DNA of 5,879 nucleotides from an uncultured Lachnospiraceae bacterium (GTDB lineage: Bacteria > Bacillota > Clostridia > Lachnospirales > Lachnospiraceae). Numbering within the stretch: the stretch's first letter is position 1; each line of letters opens with the position of its first letter. This document shows, one piece after another, positions 1 to 5,879 of this stretch. The DNA lies in NCBI GenBank assembly GCA_946631935.1, contig CAMPAP010000118.1:1-5879 (forward strand). The letters are read 5' to 3'. Made by a program: the position numbers and the translations under genes. The notes under the pieces are model-generated. The model was not told the origin of the DNA, made no database searches, and worked only from the letters and a program-made list of their open reading frames with translations.

Positions 1-31
1 CAGATCGTAAATGCATAATTGAGAAGTTGAG

Positions 32-97
32 AAGGGACGGTTCTTTTGCCTTTGGATTCAGTATTGTCTGAAAACGGAGATGAAAGAACCGTCCCTT
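32..97. repeat. Long inverted repeat with nested inner hairpin (REP-like palindrome)
   Basis: The 15-bp arms at 32-46 (AAGGGACGGTTCTTT) and 83-97 are perfect reverse complements, and G-T pairs could extend the stem by one position at each end. A second hairpin lies inside the 36-nt loop: TTCAG at 57-61 pairs with CTGAA at 68-72 around a 6-nt loop. Neither strand has a clean T-run after the stem, so this does not look like an intrinsic terminator. From memory, GGGACGGTTCTTT palindromes recur in clostridial genomes as REP-like dispersed repeats, sometimes near Y1 (RAYT-type) transposases. No transposase is present here, and dispersal cannot be tested from a single copy. The structure is seen directly; membership in a dispersed family is inference. 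Confidence 0.75.
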
Positions 98-118
98 TGT
101 ACCTTATTATATTTTCTC

Positions 119-148
119 TATACAGCACAACACAAAATGTGGTATAAT
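119..148 (+). promoter_or_regulatory. Putative sigma-A promoter with extended -10 (P1)
   Basis: A perfect TATAAT lies at 143-148, preceded by TGG at 140-142, which gives the extended -10 form TGnTATAAT. A partial -35, TATACA (4 of 6 matches to TTGACA), sits at 119-124 with an 18-nt spacer. Transcription would start near 155 and leave a leader of about 100 nt before the kinase gene. The leader holds the short palindrome CTATATATAG (166-175), but I recognise no riboswitch fold. This is the best -10 match upstream of the operon. Confidence 0.55.
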
Positions 149-198
149 GAATGCCGTGACATATACTATATATAGAAAAGAAAGGATCCTGATCCAAA

Positions 199-227
199 TT
201 GACTTTTGACTCCGGAGGGACTATCAT
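199..227 (+). promoter_or_regulatory. Putative second sigma-A promoter (P2), close to the first gene
   Basis: TTGACT at 199-204 (5 of 6 matches to the -35 consensus) is followed after exactly 17 nt by TATCAT at 222-227 (5 of 6 matches to the -10). The start would fall near 234, giving a short leader that still contains the ribosome binding site at 246-250. A second TTGACT overlaps at 206-211 and could pair with TTTATA at 230-235 across 18 nt, so the exact hexamers are uncertain. The spacer contains an 8-bp palindrome, CTCCGGAG (210-217), which could be an operator or chance. Confidence 0.45.
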
Positions 228-245
228 TCTTTATATATAATGTTT

Positions 246-250
246 GGAGG
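246..250 (+). promoter_or_regulatory. Ribosome binding site that fixes the TTG start of the kinase gene
   Basis: GGAGG at 246-250 lies 8 nt before the TTG at 259. An in-frame TAG stop (256-258) directly precedes that TTG, so the frame cannot start further upstream. The next in-frame ATG is codon 30, inside the PAS domain and without a comparable ribosome binding site. TTG at 259 is therefore the only well-supported start. Confidence 0.85.
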
Positions 251-258
251 TTTTTTAG

Positions 259-1707
259 TTGGAGTATCTGCATTTATTAGAACACATTTTAGATAAATCC
301 TCTGATATTATTTGTTTTTTTGATAGTGAGGGGTCAATAAGATTCATGAATCAGACCGGAACCAGGGAATTGGATTATTCGGACGGGAGTGTAAATATCA
401 GAGATATTTTACGTCAGTTCATTCCCCGGGATGCGGATATCTTTAAGTTTACAGAGGATAATTCCGGCGGGGATATCCGCACGGAGGCATACAGAAGGAA
501 TCACTCCTGTTTTCCTGTCAGACTCAATATCTTTCTTTTGGATGGGATTTTTCCGGAAAAGTGGGGCATCGTCTTTATGTCGGATGTTCGCAGTCTGGAT
601 GCACAGGAAAAAAACAACAGAAATCTTGAAGAGCAGATAGCGGAGGTCATGAGGGCGCAGGATGAATTTACCGCCAACCTTACTCACGAGCTTCGTACTC
701 CCGTAAACGGGATAAAGGGGCATATTAACAACCTGAAGGAATCGGAAGATGACATAGTTAAGCGTCGTACCTACGATATAGTACTCAAATGCTGCGAGAC
801 GATGGAGAAGATCATCAATAATCTGCTTGATTTTGCCAAGCTTGAGAATGGCAAGATGGTTATTGAGTCGCTTCCTTTTTCCCTTCATTCACTGATTAAA
901 ACCTCCGTGGATGTTTGTGAGGGTGTTGCCAATCAAAAGGGGTTGGATCTTATCTGTCAGATAGCGGATGATGTGCCCGACGAGGTGTTGGGTGATGAGT
1001 TTCATCTTTCGCAGGTCATCAACAATCTGCTTAACAATGCCCTGAAATTTACGTCCACAGGCTCTGTCACGCTCGAAGTCTACAGGACGGGAGCTAATGA
1101 CAATGATTTAGAACTTACTTTTTTCGTCCGGGATACCGGAATCGGCATGTCGTTAGAGGATAAGGACAAGCTTTTTAAGAGCTTTTCCCAGGTCGACGGT
1201 TCCATTACCAGAAAGTATGGCGGAACCGGACTGGGGCTTTACGTCTGCAAACAGATAGTGGAGCTTATGGGTGGGCATATTGACATTGAAAGTGAATCCG
1301 GCAAAGGTACGACGTTTATCTTTACCGTTAATATGAAAACACCCGGGGCAGCGGATGATTCCGTGGAGGATGGCATTCTTTTATCCGACGGGGCTGCTTC
1401 ATACGAGGGATCCGATGAGACCTACGTGATCCCTTCACAGACCATAAAAAAACCTCTTGATTATGACGTGATTTCAGATCTTCTCGAAAAATGCAGTATT
1501 TGTATTGAACTGGAGAATTGGGAAAAGGCCGAGAGCTTTTCATCAACGATAAAGGATCTGGTTGACGAGGCGGACAGTGATTTTTCAAAAACTGCCTTAC
1601 GCCTTGCGCTTAACTGCCGCAAGGAGAAAAAAGATAAAAGCCGTGAATATATTACTCAGTTTGAGGATGAAATTCATCAGGCGCTAAAGGCAGGTGATTT
1701 TTCATGA
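259..1707 (+). CDS. Soluble PAS-domain sensor histidine kinase
   Basis: This 482-residue kinase autophosphorylates on a histidine and should pass phosphate to a response regulator, most simply the one encoded next. A PAS-like sensor occupies about residues 1-112 (a FFDSEGSIRFMN motif near 20-31). A helical coiled-coil linker spans about 113-138. The HisKA domain has its H-box at NLTHELRTP, phosphoacceptor His143. The HATPase domain shows an N-box (VINNLLNNALKFT, 253-265), G1 (DTGIGM, 292-297), an F-box near 305-310 and G2 (GGTGLGL, 321-327), so it looks catalytically complete. No signal peptide or membrane segment is visible, so it is cytoplasmic. After residue 360 come an acidic linker and a helical tail (about 396-480) that resembles an Hpt fold but has Ser where the phosphoacceptor His would be; this tail assignment is inference. 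The start is TTG with a strong ribosome binding site. It is the first gene of the operon and overlaps the next gene by 4 bp (ATGA), which suggests translational coupling. The specific signal is unknown. Confidence 0.93.
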   Translation: MEYLHLLEHILDKSSDIICFFDSEGSIRFMNQTGTRELDYSDGSVNIRDILRQFIPRDADIFKFTEDNSGGDIRTEAYRRNHSCFPVRLNIFLLDGIFPEKWGIVFMSDVRSLDAQEKNNRNLEEQIAEVMRAQDEFTANLTHELRTPVNGIKGHINNLKESEDDIVKRRTYDIVLKCCETMEKIINNLLDFAKLENGKMVIESLPFSLHSLIKTSVDVCEGVANQKGLDLICQIADDVPDEVLGDEFHLSQVINNLLNNALKFTSTGSVTLEVYRTGANDNDLELTFFVRDTGIGMSLEDKDKLFKSFSQVDGSITRKYGGTGLGLYVCKQIVELMGGHIDIESESGKGTTFIFTVNMKTPGAADDSVEDGILLSDGAASYEGSDETYVIPSQTIKKPLDYDVISDLLEKCSICIELENWEKAESFSSTIKDLVDEADSDFSKTALRLALNCRKEKKDKSREYITQFEDEIHQALKAGDFS

Positions 1708-2636
1708 GTGATAAAGCCACCATTCTCATAGTTGATGATGCGGATGTTAATGTCATATTGCTTGAAGACATATTGGAAAACCTCGGCTATGATGTACTCA
1801 GTGCCGGAAGTGCCAAAGAGGCTGCGGACATTTTAAACCGACAGCTTCCGCAGTTGGTGTTGCTTGATATTATGATGCCGGATGTGGACGGTTATGAATT
1901 TTGCAAGACGCTTAAGGATAATCCCCGTACCCGCCAGATTCCCGTTATTTTTGTTTCCGCTGCGGAATCGGATGATGAGAGGGAGCGCGCCTTTGCCATA
2001 GGCGGTGTCGATTTTATCCGAAAGCCCTTTGATGTTACAGAGATTAAGACCAGGATCTCGACCCACTTAAACATTTACAATCTACGCAAGCGGCTCGAAG
2101 AGAATAACAGGAAGCTTAATCATGTTCTGTCCGAGCAGAATCGAAAAATTATCGAGGAGAAAAAGCGTATTCTTAAAAATATTACGGCGCTTTCAAATGA
2201 AAGTGGGAATGACAGTGTGGCAAAGAATTCCAGAACGCTTGCCATGGGTCTTAATTTTACTGACAAATACGAGGATAAAATATCCGTTGCCTTTGTAGAG
2301 GGTGTGGAGATTGCGGGAAGTATCCGGGGCGTGGATCCGGCTGTGTTTAACATCTTTTTTTCAAAGGATGATGACAACAAATCCGTTCGTGCCGGTTCCG
2401 ATGTCATAAACCATTTTCGTGAAAAATGGGATGGAAGCGGTAAGCCCGATGGCCTTTGCGGTGAAGATATTCCCCTTGCGGCGAGAGTTGTAGCCATCAC
2501 GGATGCTTTTGACAGCCTGATTAAAAGCGGACTTAAAAAAGAGGACGCTATCGGCAGACTAAAGGATGAATCCGGCAAAAGCTTTGACCCCTACATCCTG
2601 GATTTGTTTATAAAACTGGAAAATCGTATGAGGTGA
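1704..2636 (+). CDS. Response regulator: receiver plus degenerate HD-GYP-like output domain
   Basis: The 310-residue protein starts with an intact receiver domain (about 4-122): acidic pair Asp11/Asp12, phosphoacceptor Asp55 in LLDIMMP, Ser85 and Lys107 in RKP. A coiled coil (about 124-158) resembles the connector of REC-HD-GYP regulators. The C-terminal part (about 161-310) keeps recognisable HD-GYP sequence: KWDGSGKPDGL (241-251), EDIPLAARVVAITDAFDSL (254-272) and a SFDP motif near 293. The metal-binding residues are missing: the HD pair is replaced by something like Val-Glu around 201-202, the HHE motif reads FRE (238-240), GYP reads GKP, and the stretch between these motifs is about 20 residues short. 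Only one histidine (His237) occurs in the last 150 residues. HD-GYP enzymes hydrolyse cyclic-di-GMP with several His/Asp metal ligands, so activity is unlikely. The probable partner is the upstream kinase, whose stop codon overlaps this ATG; AGGTGA at 1692-1697 is the ribosome binding site. The output function is unknown. Confidence 0.9.
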   Translation: MSDKATILIVDDADVNVILLEDILENLGYDVLSAGSAKEAADILNRQLPQLVLLDIMMPDVDGYEFCKTLKDNPRTRQIPVIFVSAAESDDERERAFAIGGVDFIRKPFDVTEIKTRISTHLNIYNLRKRLEENNRKLNHVLSEQNRKIIEEKKRILKNITALSNESGNDSVAKNSRTLAMGLNFTDKYEDKISVAFVEGVEIAGSIRGVDPAVFNIFFSKDDDNKSVRAGSDVINHFREKWDGSGKPDGLCGEDIPLAARVVAITDAFDSLIKSGLKKEDAIGRLKDESGKSFDPYILDLFIKLENRMR

Positions 2637-2642
2637 GTTTCC

Positions 2643-3449
2643 ATGACAGAAAAAGAATTTAACCGTCTTGTTGAGTTTTTGGAAAGTAAATATGGGATAA
2701 ACCTGGCCTCCAAAAAGGCTATTGTGCAGGGGCGCCTGGACAATTATCTGGCGCGCAACGGCTTTTCGAATTACAATGACTATCTGAATGCCGTGGAGTC
2801 TGACAGGACAGGTCACGAGCTGCAGAATATGCTCAACATCCTGACCACCAATCACACATACTTTTGGAGAGAGCCGGATCATTTTGTCTTTTTGAGGGAT
2901 GTGATACTGCCGTGGGCCTGTAAAAAGGAACAGAATACGCACAATCTCAGGATCTGGTCGGGTGCATCCTCCTCCGGTGAAGAGCCCTATACAATCGCCA
3001 TGGTTGTTAAGGATTTTTTGGGACTTAATTACAGTAACTGGGATTCGACTCTTCTTGCAACCGATCTGTCCAGTGAGGTATTGCATTACGCCATGAAGGG
3101 GGTCTATTTAAAGGAAAAAATCGAGGTTTTACCTCCTACCTGGCAGAGGGCGAATTTCAAGCGGATAGACGATTACAACTACAGGGTAAGTGATGAACTT
3201 CGAAAGCACGTTATGTTTCGTCAGTTTAATCTTATGAATGATTTTCCCTTCCGTAGTAAGATGCATTGTGTATTTCTTCGGAATGTTATGATTTATTTTT
3301 CAGAGGATACAAAGAGGACTCTGGTTAATAAGATTTATAATGTTATGGAACCCGGCGGCTATTTCATAATCGGAAATACCGAGAGCATCGACAAGGATGC
3401 CACGAAGTTTGAATATGTAAGACCTTCTATTTTTAGAAAGCCTATGTAA
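2643..3449 (+). CDS. cheR: Chemotaxis protein methyltransferase CheR
   Basis: CheR transfers methyl groups from S-adenosylmethionine to glutamates of chemoreceptors, raising kinase activity or adapting it. The 268-residue length is normal for the family. The all-helical N-terminal domain spans about 1-70. It is followed by LTTNHTYFWRE (67-77), the SAM-binding loop IWSGASSSGEEPYT (104-117), LLATDLSSEVL (137-147) and the C-terminal VFLRNVMIYF (210-219) with GGYFIIGNTES (238-248). The usual loop reads SAGCSTGEEPY, and the core GEEPY is kept here. The beta-subdomain loop (about 172-182) is short and has no glycine-rich insertion, a feature associated with receptors lacking a C-terminal pentapeptide tether; that reading is tentative. 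AGGTGA at 2631-2636 overlaps the previous gene's stop and sits 6 nt before the ATG, so translation is probably coupled. CheB follows after 23 nt. Confidence 0.97.
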   Translation: MTEKEFNRLVEFLESKYGINLASKKAIVQGRLDNYLARNGFSNYNDYLNAVESDRTGHELQNMLNILTTNHTYFWREPDHFVFLRDVILPWACKKEQNTHNLRIWSGASSSGEEPYTIAMVVKDFLGLNYSNWDSTLLATDLSSEVLHYAMKGVYLKEKIEVLPPTWQRANFKRIDDYNYRVSDELRKHVMFRQFNLMNDFPFRSKMHCVFLRNVMIYFSEDTKRTLVNKIYNVMEPGGYFIIGNTESIDKDATKFEYVRPSIFRKPM

Positions 3450-3457
3450 ACACAGAA

Positions 3458-3463
3458 AGAAGG
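3458..3463 (+). promoter_or_regulatory. Ribosome binding site supporting the TTG start of cheB
   Basis: AGAAGG at 3458-3463 lies 9 nt before TTG at 3473. There is no in-frame ATG between the cheR stop and this codon. The next in-frame ATG is codon 14, beyond the acidic pair Asp10/Asp11 of the receiver, so starting there would destroy the domain. The match is weaker than the AAAGGAGG sites before the last two genes, so cheB may be translated at a lower rate. Confidence 0.7.
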
Positions 3464-3472
3464 CGATTTTTT

Positions 3473-4495
3473 TTGAGAAAGATTAAAGTACTTGTTGTAG
3501 ATGATTCCGTGATGTTTTCCGATTTAATGGCAAAGGGGATAAGCTACGACCCTGCATTGGAGGTTGTTGGTATAGCTTCCAATCCCTTTGAAGCCAGGGA
3601 TATGATCCTAAAGTACAGACCGGATGTGATGACACTTGATATCGAGATGCCAAAGATGGACGGGGTTGAGTTTTTGCAGAGACTCATGCCGCAGTATCCC
3701 ATTCCGGTTGTTATGGTAAGCTCCTTGAGTGACAAGGTATTCGATTCCTTAAATGCCGGTGCCGTAGATTTTATTTCCAAACCGGTGAACATGACAAAGG
3801 ATGAGATCCTTAATTACTTAAAGCGTGACCTTTGCACCAAGATAAAAATTGCTTCAACGGTAAACGTTTCCCAGATGAAGCGCGTTACGCCAAAGAGCAT
3901 TTCATCCAAAAGCATAGACAATAAAAACCTTGTTGTGGCACTCGGTGCGTCAACAGGCGGAACCGAGGCTTTGTGTGACGTGATCATGGGATTCAGAAAT
4001 GATATTCCTGGCACGATTGTTACACAGCATATGCCGGCAGGCTTTACCAAGATGTATGCCGACAGATTGAATAATCAGTGTTCCGTTGCGGTAAAAGAGG
4101 CGGAAACCGGAGACATCCTAAGACCCGGACTCGTGCTGGTTGCACCGGGCGATAAGCATCTTCGCCTCGTTAAAAACGGAGACCATTATGCAGTCGAATG
4201 TAAGGTGGGACCTAAGGTCAGCGGTCACTGTCCGTCGGTTGATGCCATGTTTTCATCCGTTGCCAAGGTTGCAGGCAACCATGCCGTGGCAGCACTGCTT
4301 ACCGGAATGGGTAAGGACGGAGCGGATGGTCTTTTGGAGATCCGCAAAGCCGGCGGCCGCACCATAGGACAGGATGAGGAGTCCTGTGTGGTCTATGGCA
4401 TGCCAAAGGCAGCATATGACATAGGTGCCGTGGAATACCAGCTTCCGCTTCATTCCATAGCACATAAGATATATTCTATTTTAGGAGATATGTAA
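3473..4495 (+). CDS. cheB: Chemotaxis response regulator protein-glutamate methylesterase/deamidase CheB
   Basis: CheB removes methyl groups from receptor glutamates, and deamidates glutamines in some systems; phosphorylation by CheA switches it on. The 340-residue protein has the classic two-domain form. The receiver (about 3-120) has Asp10/Asp11, phosphoacceptor Asp56 in TLDIEMP, Ser83/Ser84 and Lys103 in SKP. A Lys/Ser-rich linker spans about 122-151. The methylesterase domain (about 152-338) shows the catalytic triad Ser160 in GASTGG, His186 in TQHMP and Asp282 in GMGKDGA. These lie at a constant offset of four from the Salmonella triad (164, 190, 286), so the enzyme should be active. The TTG start is required because the first in-frame ATG lies inside the receiver. 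It sits between cheR and a CheY-like gene; pairing with cheR gives a complete methylation cycle. Confidence 0.97.
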   Translation: MRKIKVLVVDDSVMFSDLMAKGISYDPALEVVGIASNPFEARDMILKYRPDVMTLDIEMPKMDGVEFLQRLMPQYPIPVVMVSSLSDKVFDSLNAGAVDFISKPVNMTKDEILNYLKRDLCTKIKIASTVNVSQMKRVTPKSISSKSIDNKNLVVALGASTGGTEALCDVIMGFRNDIPGTIVTQHMPAGFTKMYADRLNNQCSVAVKEAETGDILRPGLVLVAPGDKHLRLVKNGDHYAVECKVGPKVSGHCPSVDAMFSSVAKVAGNHAVAALLTGMGKDGADGLLEIRKAGGRTIGQDEESCVVYGMPKAAYDIGAVEYQLPLHSIAHKIYSILGDM

Positions 4496-4517
4496 TTATT
4501 CTGAAAGGAGGCGCTAT

Positions 4518-4910
4518 ATGAAGATACTTATAGTCGAGGATGATTTTGCCAGCAGAAAATTCATGATGAATCATATGACCAAACACGGCGAATGCGACGG
4601 TACCGTAAACGGAGCCGAAGCCGTAGAGGCTTTTATGATGGCAGAAGAGGATGGGGAGCCCTATGATCTTATCTGCCTTGATATAATGATGCCTGAGATG
4701 GATGGATACCAGGTCCTAAAGGCGATCCGTGACATTGAAAAGGACAAGGGCATCGCAAAGGATGACCAGGTAAAAATCATTATGATGACAGCACTTTCCG
4801 AGGAGAAGAATGTTAAAAAAGCTTTTGAGATGGGCTGTTCGGTTTACTGTTCAAAGCCCGTTGATGTAAGCAAGCTCGAGAGTGCCATGAAGAAGCTGGG
4901 ATTATTGTAA
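4518..4910 (+). CDS. CheY-like single-domain response regulator
   Basis: This 130-residue protein is a stand-alone receiver with no output domain. All switch residues are present: acidic cluster Glu7-Asp8-Asp9, phosphoacceptor Asp55 in CLDIMMP, Thr91 in MMTAL and Lys113 in SKP. It should accept phosphate from CheA, whose gene starts 29 nt downstream, and act as the diffusible output or as a phosphate sink. The connection between helix 3 and strand 4 (about 72-86, charged and Lys/Asp-rich) is longer than in E. coli CheY, so it may belong to an auxiliary CheY type instead of the flagellar-motor CheY; that is inference, and no gene symbol is assigned for this reason. A strong AAAGGAGG (4504-4511) lies 6 nt before the ATG, suggesting high expression relative to cheB. 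Confidence 0.95.
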   Translation: MKILIVEDDFASRKFMMNHMTKHGECDGTVNGAEAVEAFMMAEEDGEPYDLICLDIMMPEMDGYQVLKAIRDIEKDKGIAKDDQVKIIMMTALSEEKNVKKAFEMGCSVYCSKPVDVSKLESAMKKLGLL

Positions 4911-4939
4911 AATTTAAAAAAACGGAAAGGAGGAGTTTG

Positions 4940-5879
4940 ATGGGCGGAGAAATGGACAGCATGCTTGACATGTACCTGTATGAAAACGGTCAATTGTTAG
5001 AGCAGCTTGAGATGACAACTCTCGAGAAAAAGGATGCAGACAGCTTTGACGATGCGGACATTAATGAGTTCTTTCGTATCATGCATACTATAAAGGGTTC
5101 TTCCGGCATCATGATGTTTGATGACATCATGAAGCTCGCACACAAGCTTGAGGATGTATTTTTTTACATCAGAGAGTCAAAGCCTGACAATGTGCCTCAC
5201 CTTGAACTGGTTGATCATATATTTGCTGTTGCGGATTTTTTCAGAGAAGAATTTGAAAATATCAAGGAGGGTGGTGAGCCTACCAAGGATTCATCCAAGC
5301 TGATCGGTGAGATAGACAAATTCTTAAGTAAGCTTAAAAAAGAAATTGTAAGCGAGAAAAAAGACCTCCCCAAACCGGAAGAGGAAGAAGAGCCGACACA
5401 GTTTTATATTGCTGCAGCAGGCGGTGAGAGTGCCAAGTACTATTTTGTGATGGTATATTACCGCAATGATGCTCAGATGGTGAATATTCATGCCTTTGCG
5501 CTTGTAAATTCCCTAAAGGATACTGTAGAGGAGATGTATTATTCTCCCGATGATATTATTACCAATGAAGATTCGGCAGAGGTAATCCTTGAGCAGGGCT
5601 TTAAGATTTTGATCAAAACCCATCTGAGCCTTGAGGAAATGAAAACCGCCCTGGGCGGATTTGATGTTGAGGGGATGGATGTTTCCGAGTGCTCAAAGGA
5701 GGAATTTGAAGCAGGATTTGATGTTCCCGCTCCGATAATCGGTTCCGATACCATAGACTTAGGCGAAGGTGATACAGTTGACAAAGCTGAAAAAAAGGAA
5801 ACTGATGAAGTTAAGCCCGGTGACTATGTCATTGAGTCAAAAGCGGCGGGCAAAAAGGCAACCCTTGCAAAGAACAAAA
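4940..5879 (+). CDS. cheA: Chemotaxis histidine kinase CheA (N-terminal part, cut by window end)
   Basis: CheA is the receptor-coupled kinase that phosphorylates CheY and CheB. The window contains 313 codons and one extra base, with no stop; CheA proteins are usually around 650-750 residues, so about half is missing. The P1 phosphotransfer domain (about 5-132) has phosphoacceptor His49 in RIMHTIKGSSG (46-56) and a second conserved-type His68 in KLAHKLED. A Glu/Lys/Pro-rich linker (about 133-153) leads to a P2-like domain (about 163-250; VNIHAFALVNSLKD at 181-194), which docks CheY or CheB. A charged linker then runs to the edge. The dimerisation, ATP-binding and CheW-binding domains (P3-P5) lie outside, so kinase competence cannot be judged here. 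The ribosome binding site AAAGGAGG (4926-4933) is 6 nt from the ATG. An in-frame TTG lies immediately upstream, but the ATG is better placed. Confidence 0.95.
   Translation, partial: MGGEMDSMLDMYLYENGQLLEQLEMTTLEKKDADSFDDADINEFFRIMHTIKGSSGIMMFDDIMKLAHKLEDVFFYIRESKPDNVPHLELVDHIFAVADFFREEFENIKEGGEPTKDSSKLIGEIDKFLSKLKKEIVSEKKDLPKPEEEEEPTQFYIAAAGGESAKYYFVMVYYRNDAQMVNIHAFALVNSLKDTVEEMYYSPDDIITNEDSAEVILEQGFKILIKTHLSLEEMKTALGGFDVEGMDVSECSKEEFEAGFDVPAPIIGSDTIDLGEGDTVDKAEKKETDEVKPGDYVIESKAAGKKATLAKNK

Noticed and set aside
32..97. Intrinsic terminator of an upstream gene
   Set aside because: The stem is strong, but neither strand has an uninterrupted T-run after it, and the loop is long (36 nt).
184..195. 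GGATC-CT-GATCC inverted repeat as a hairpin
   Set aside because: The 2-nt gap is too small for a stable loop. It is probably a chance near-palindrome around a GGATCC site.
149..258. Riboswitch, for example a cyclic-di-GMP type, in the P1 leader
   Set aside because: The leader is short and AT-rich with only small palindromes. I could not identify the conserved core of any riboswitch class.
1..258. Sigma-D (flagellar) promoter before the operon
   Set aside because: I found no TAAA and CCGATAT pair with suitable spacing, so the sequence gives no direct sign of flagellar sigma control.
409..888. Minus-strand open frame of 159 codons inside the kinase gene
   Set aside because: It is fully antisense to the PAS and HisKA coding region, which has clear motifs, and the translated sequence shows no recognisable domain.
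2559..3086. Minus-strand open frame of 175 codons across the regulator/cheR junction
   Set aside because: It lies opposite two well-supported coding genes, spans their junction, matches no family I recognise and has no convincing ribosome binding site. It is a shadow frame.

Overview
The window carries the 5' part of one plus-strand operon of two-component and chemotaxis signalling genes. The organism is most likely a low-to-mid GC Firmicute of class Clostridia, probably a Lachnospiraceae member. That placement is inference from four things: strong AGGAGG-type ribosome binding sites, two TTG starts, the style of the CheA and histidine kinase proteins, and an upstream GGGACGGTTCTTT palindrome of a kind I associate with clostridial genomes. 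The genus cannot be fixed from this sequence.

Layout: positions 1-258 hold no gene. They contain a long inverted repeat (32-97) and then one or two sigma-A-like promoters (about 119-148 and 199-227). Six genes follow on the plus strand: a soluble PAS histidine kinase (259-1707, TTG start); a response regulator whose C-terminal output domain looks like a degenerate HD-GYP domain (1704-2636); CheR methyltransferase (2643-3449); CheB methylesterase (3473-4495, TTG start); a stand-alone CheY-like receiver (4518-4910); and the N-terminal 313 codons of CheA (4940 to the window edge). Gaps run from a 4-bp overlap to 29 nt, no terminator is visible between genes, and all genes read the same way, so a single transcript is likely. 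It continues past the window.

Working model: CheA (His49 in its P1 domain) would phosphorylate the CheY-like protein and the CheB receiver. CheR and CheB would add and remove methyl groups on a chemoreceptor that is not in the window. The first two genes add a second phosphorelay input. Their products have no membrane segments, so they probably sense a cytoplasmic signal. The regulator's output domain keeps the WDGSG and AARVVAI.D.FD core of HD-GYP but has only one histidine in its last 150 residues, so it should not be an active cyclic-di-GMP phosphodiesterase. It may instead be a binding or scaffolding module. No CheW, CheC, CheD, receptor or flagellar gene is visible, so whether the system controls swimming or another output is open.
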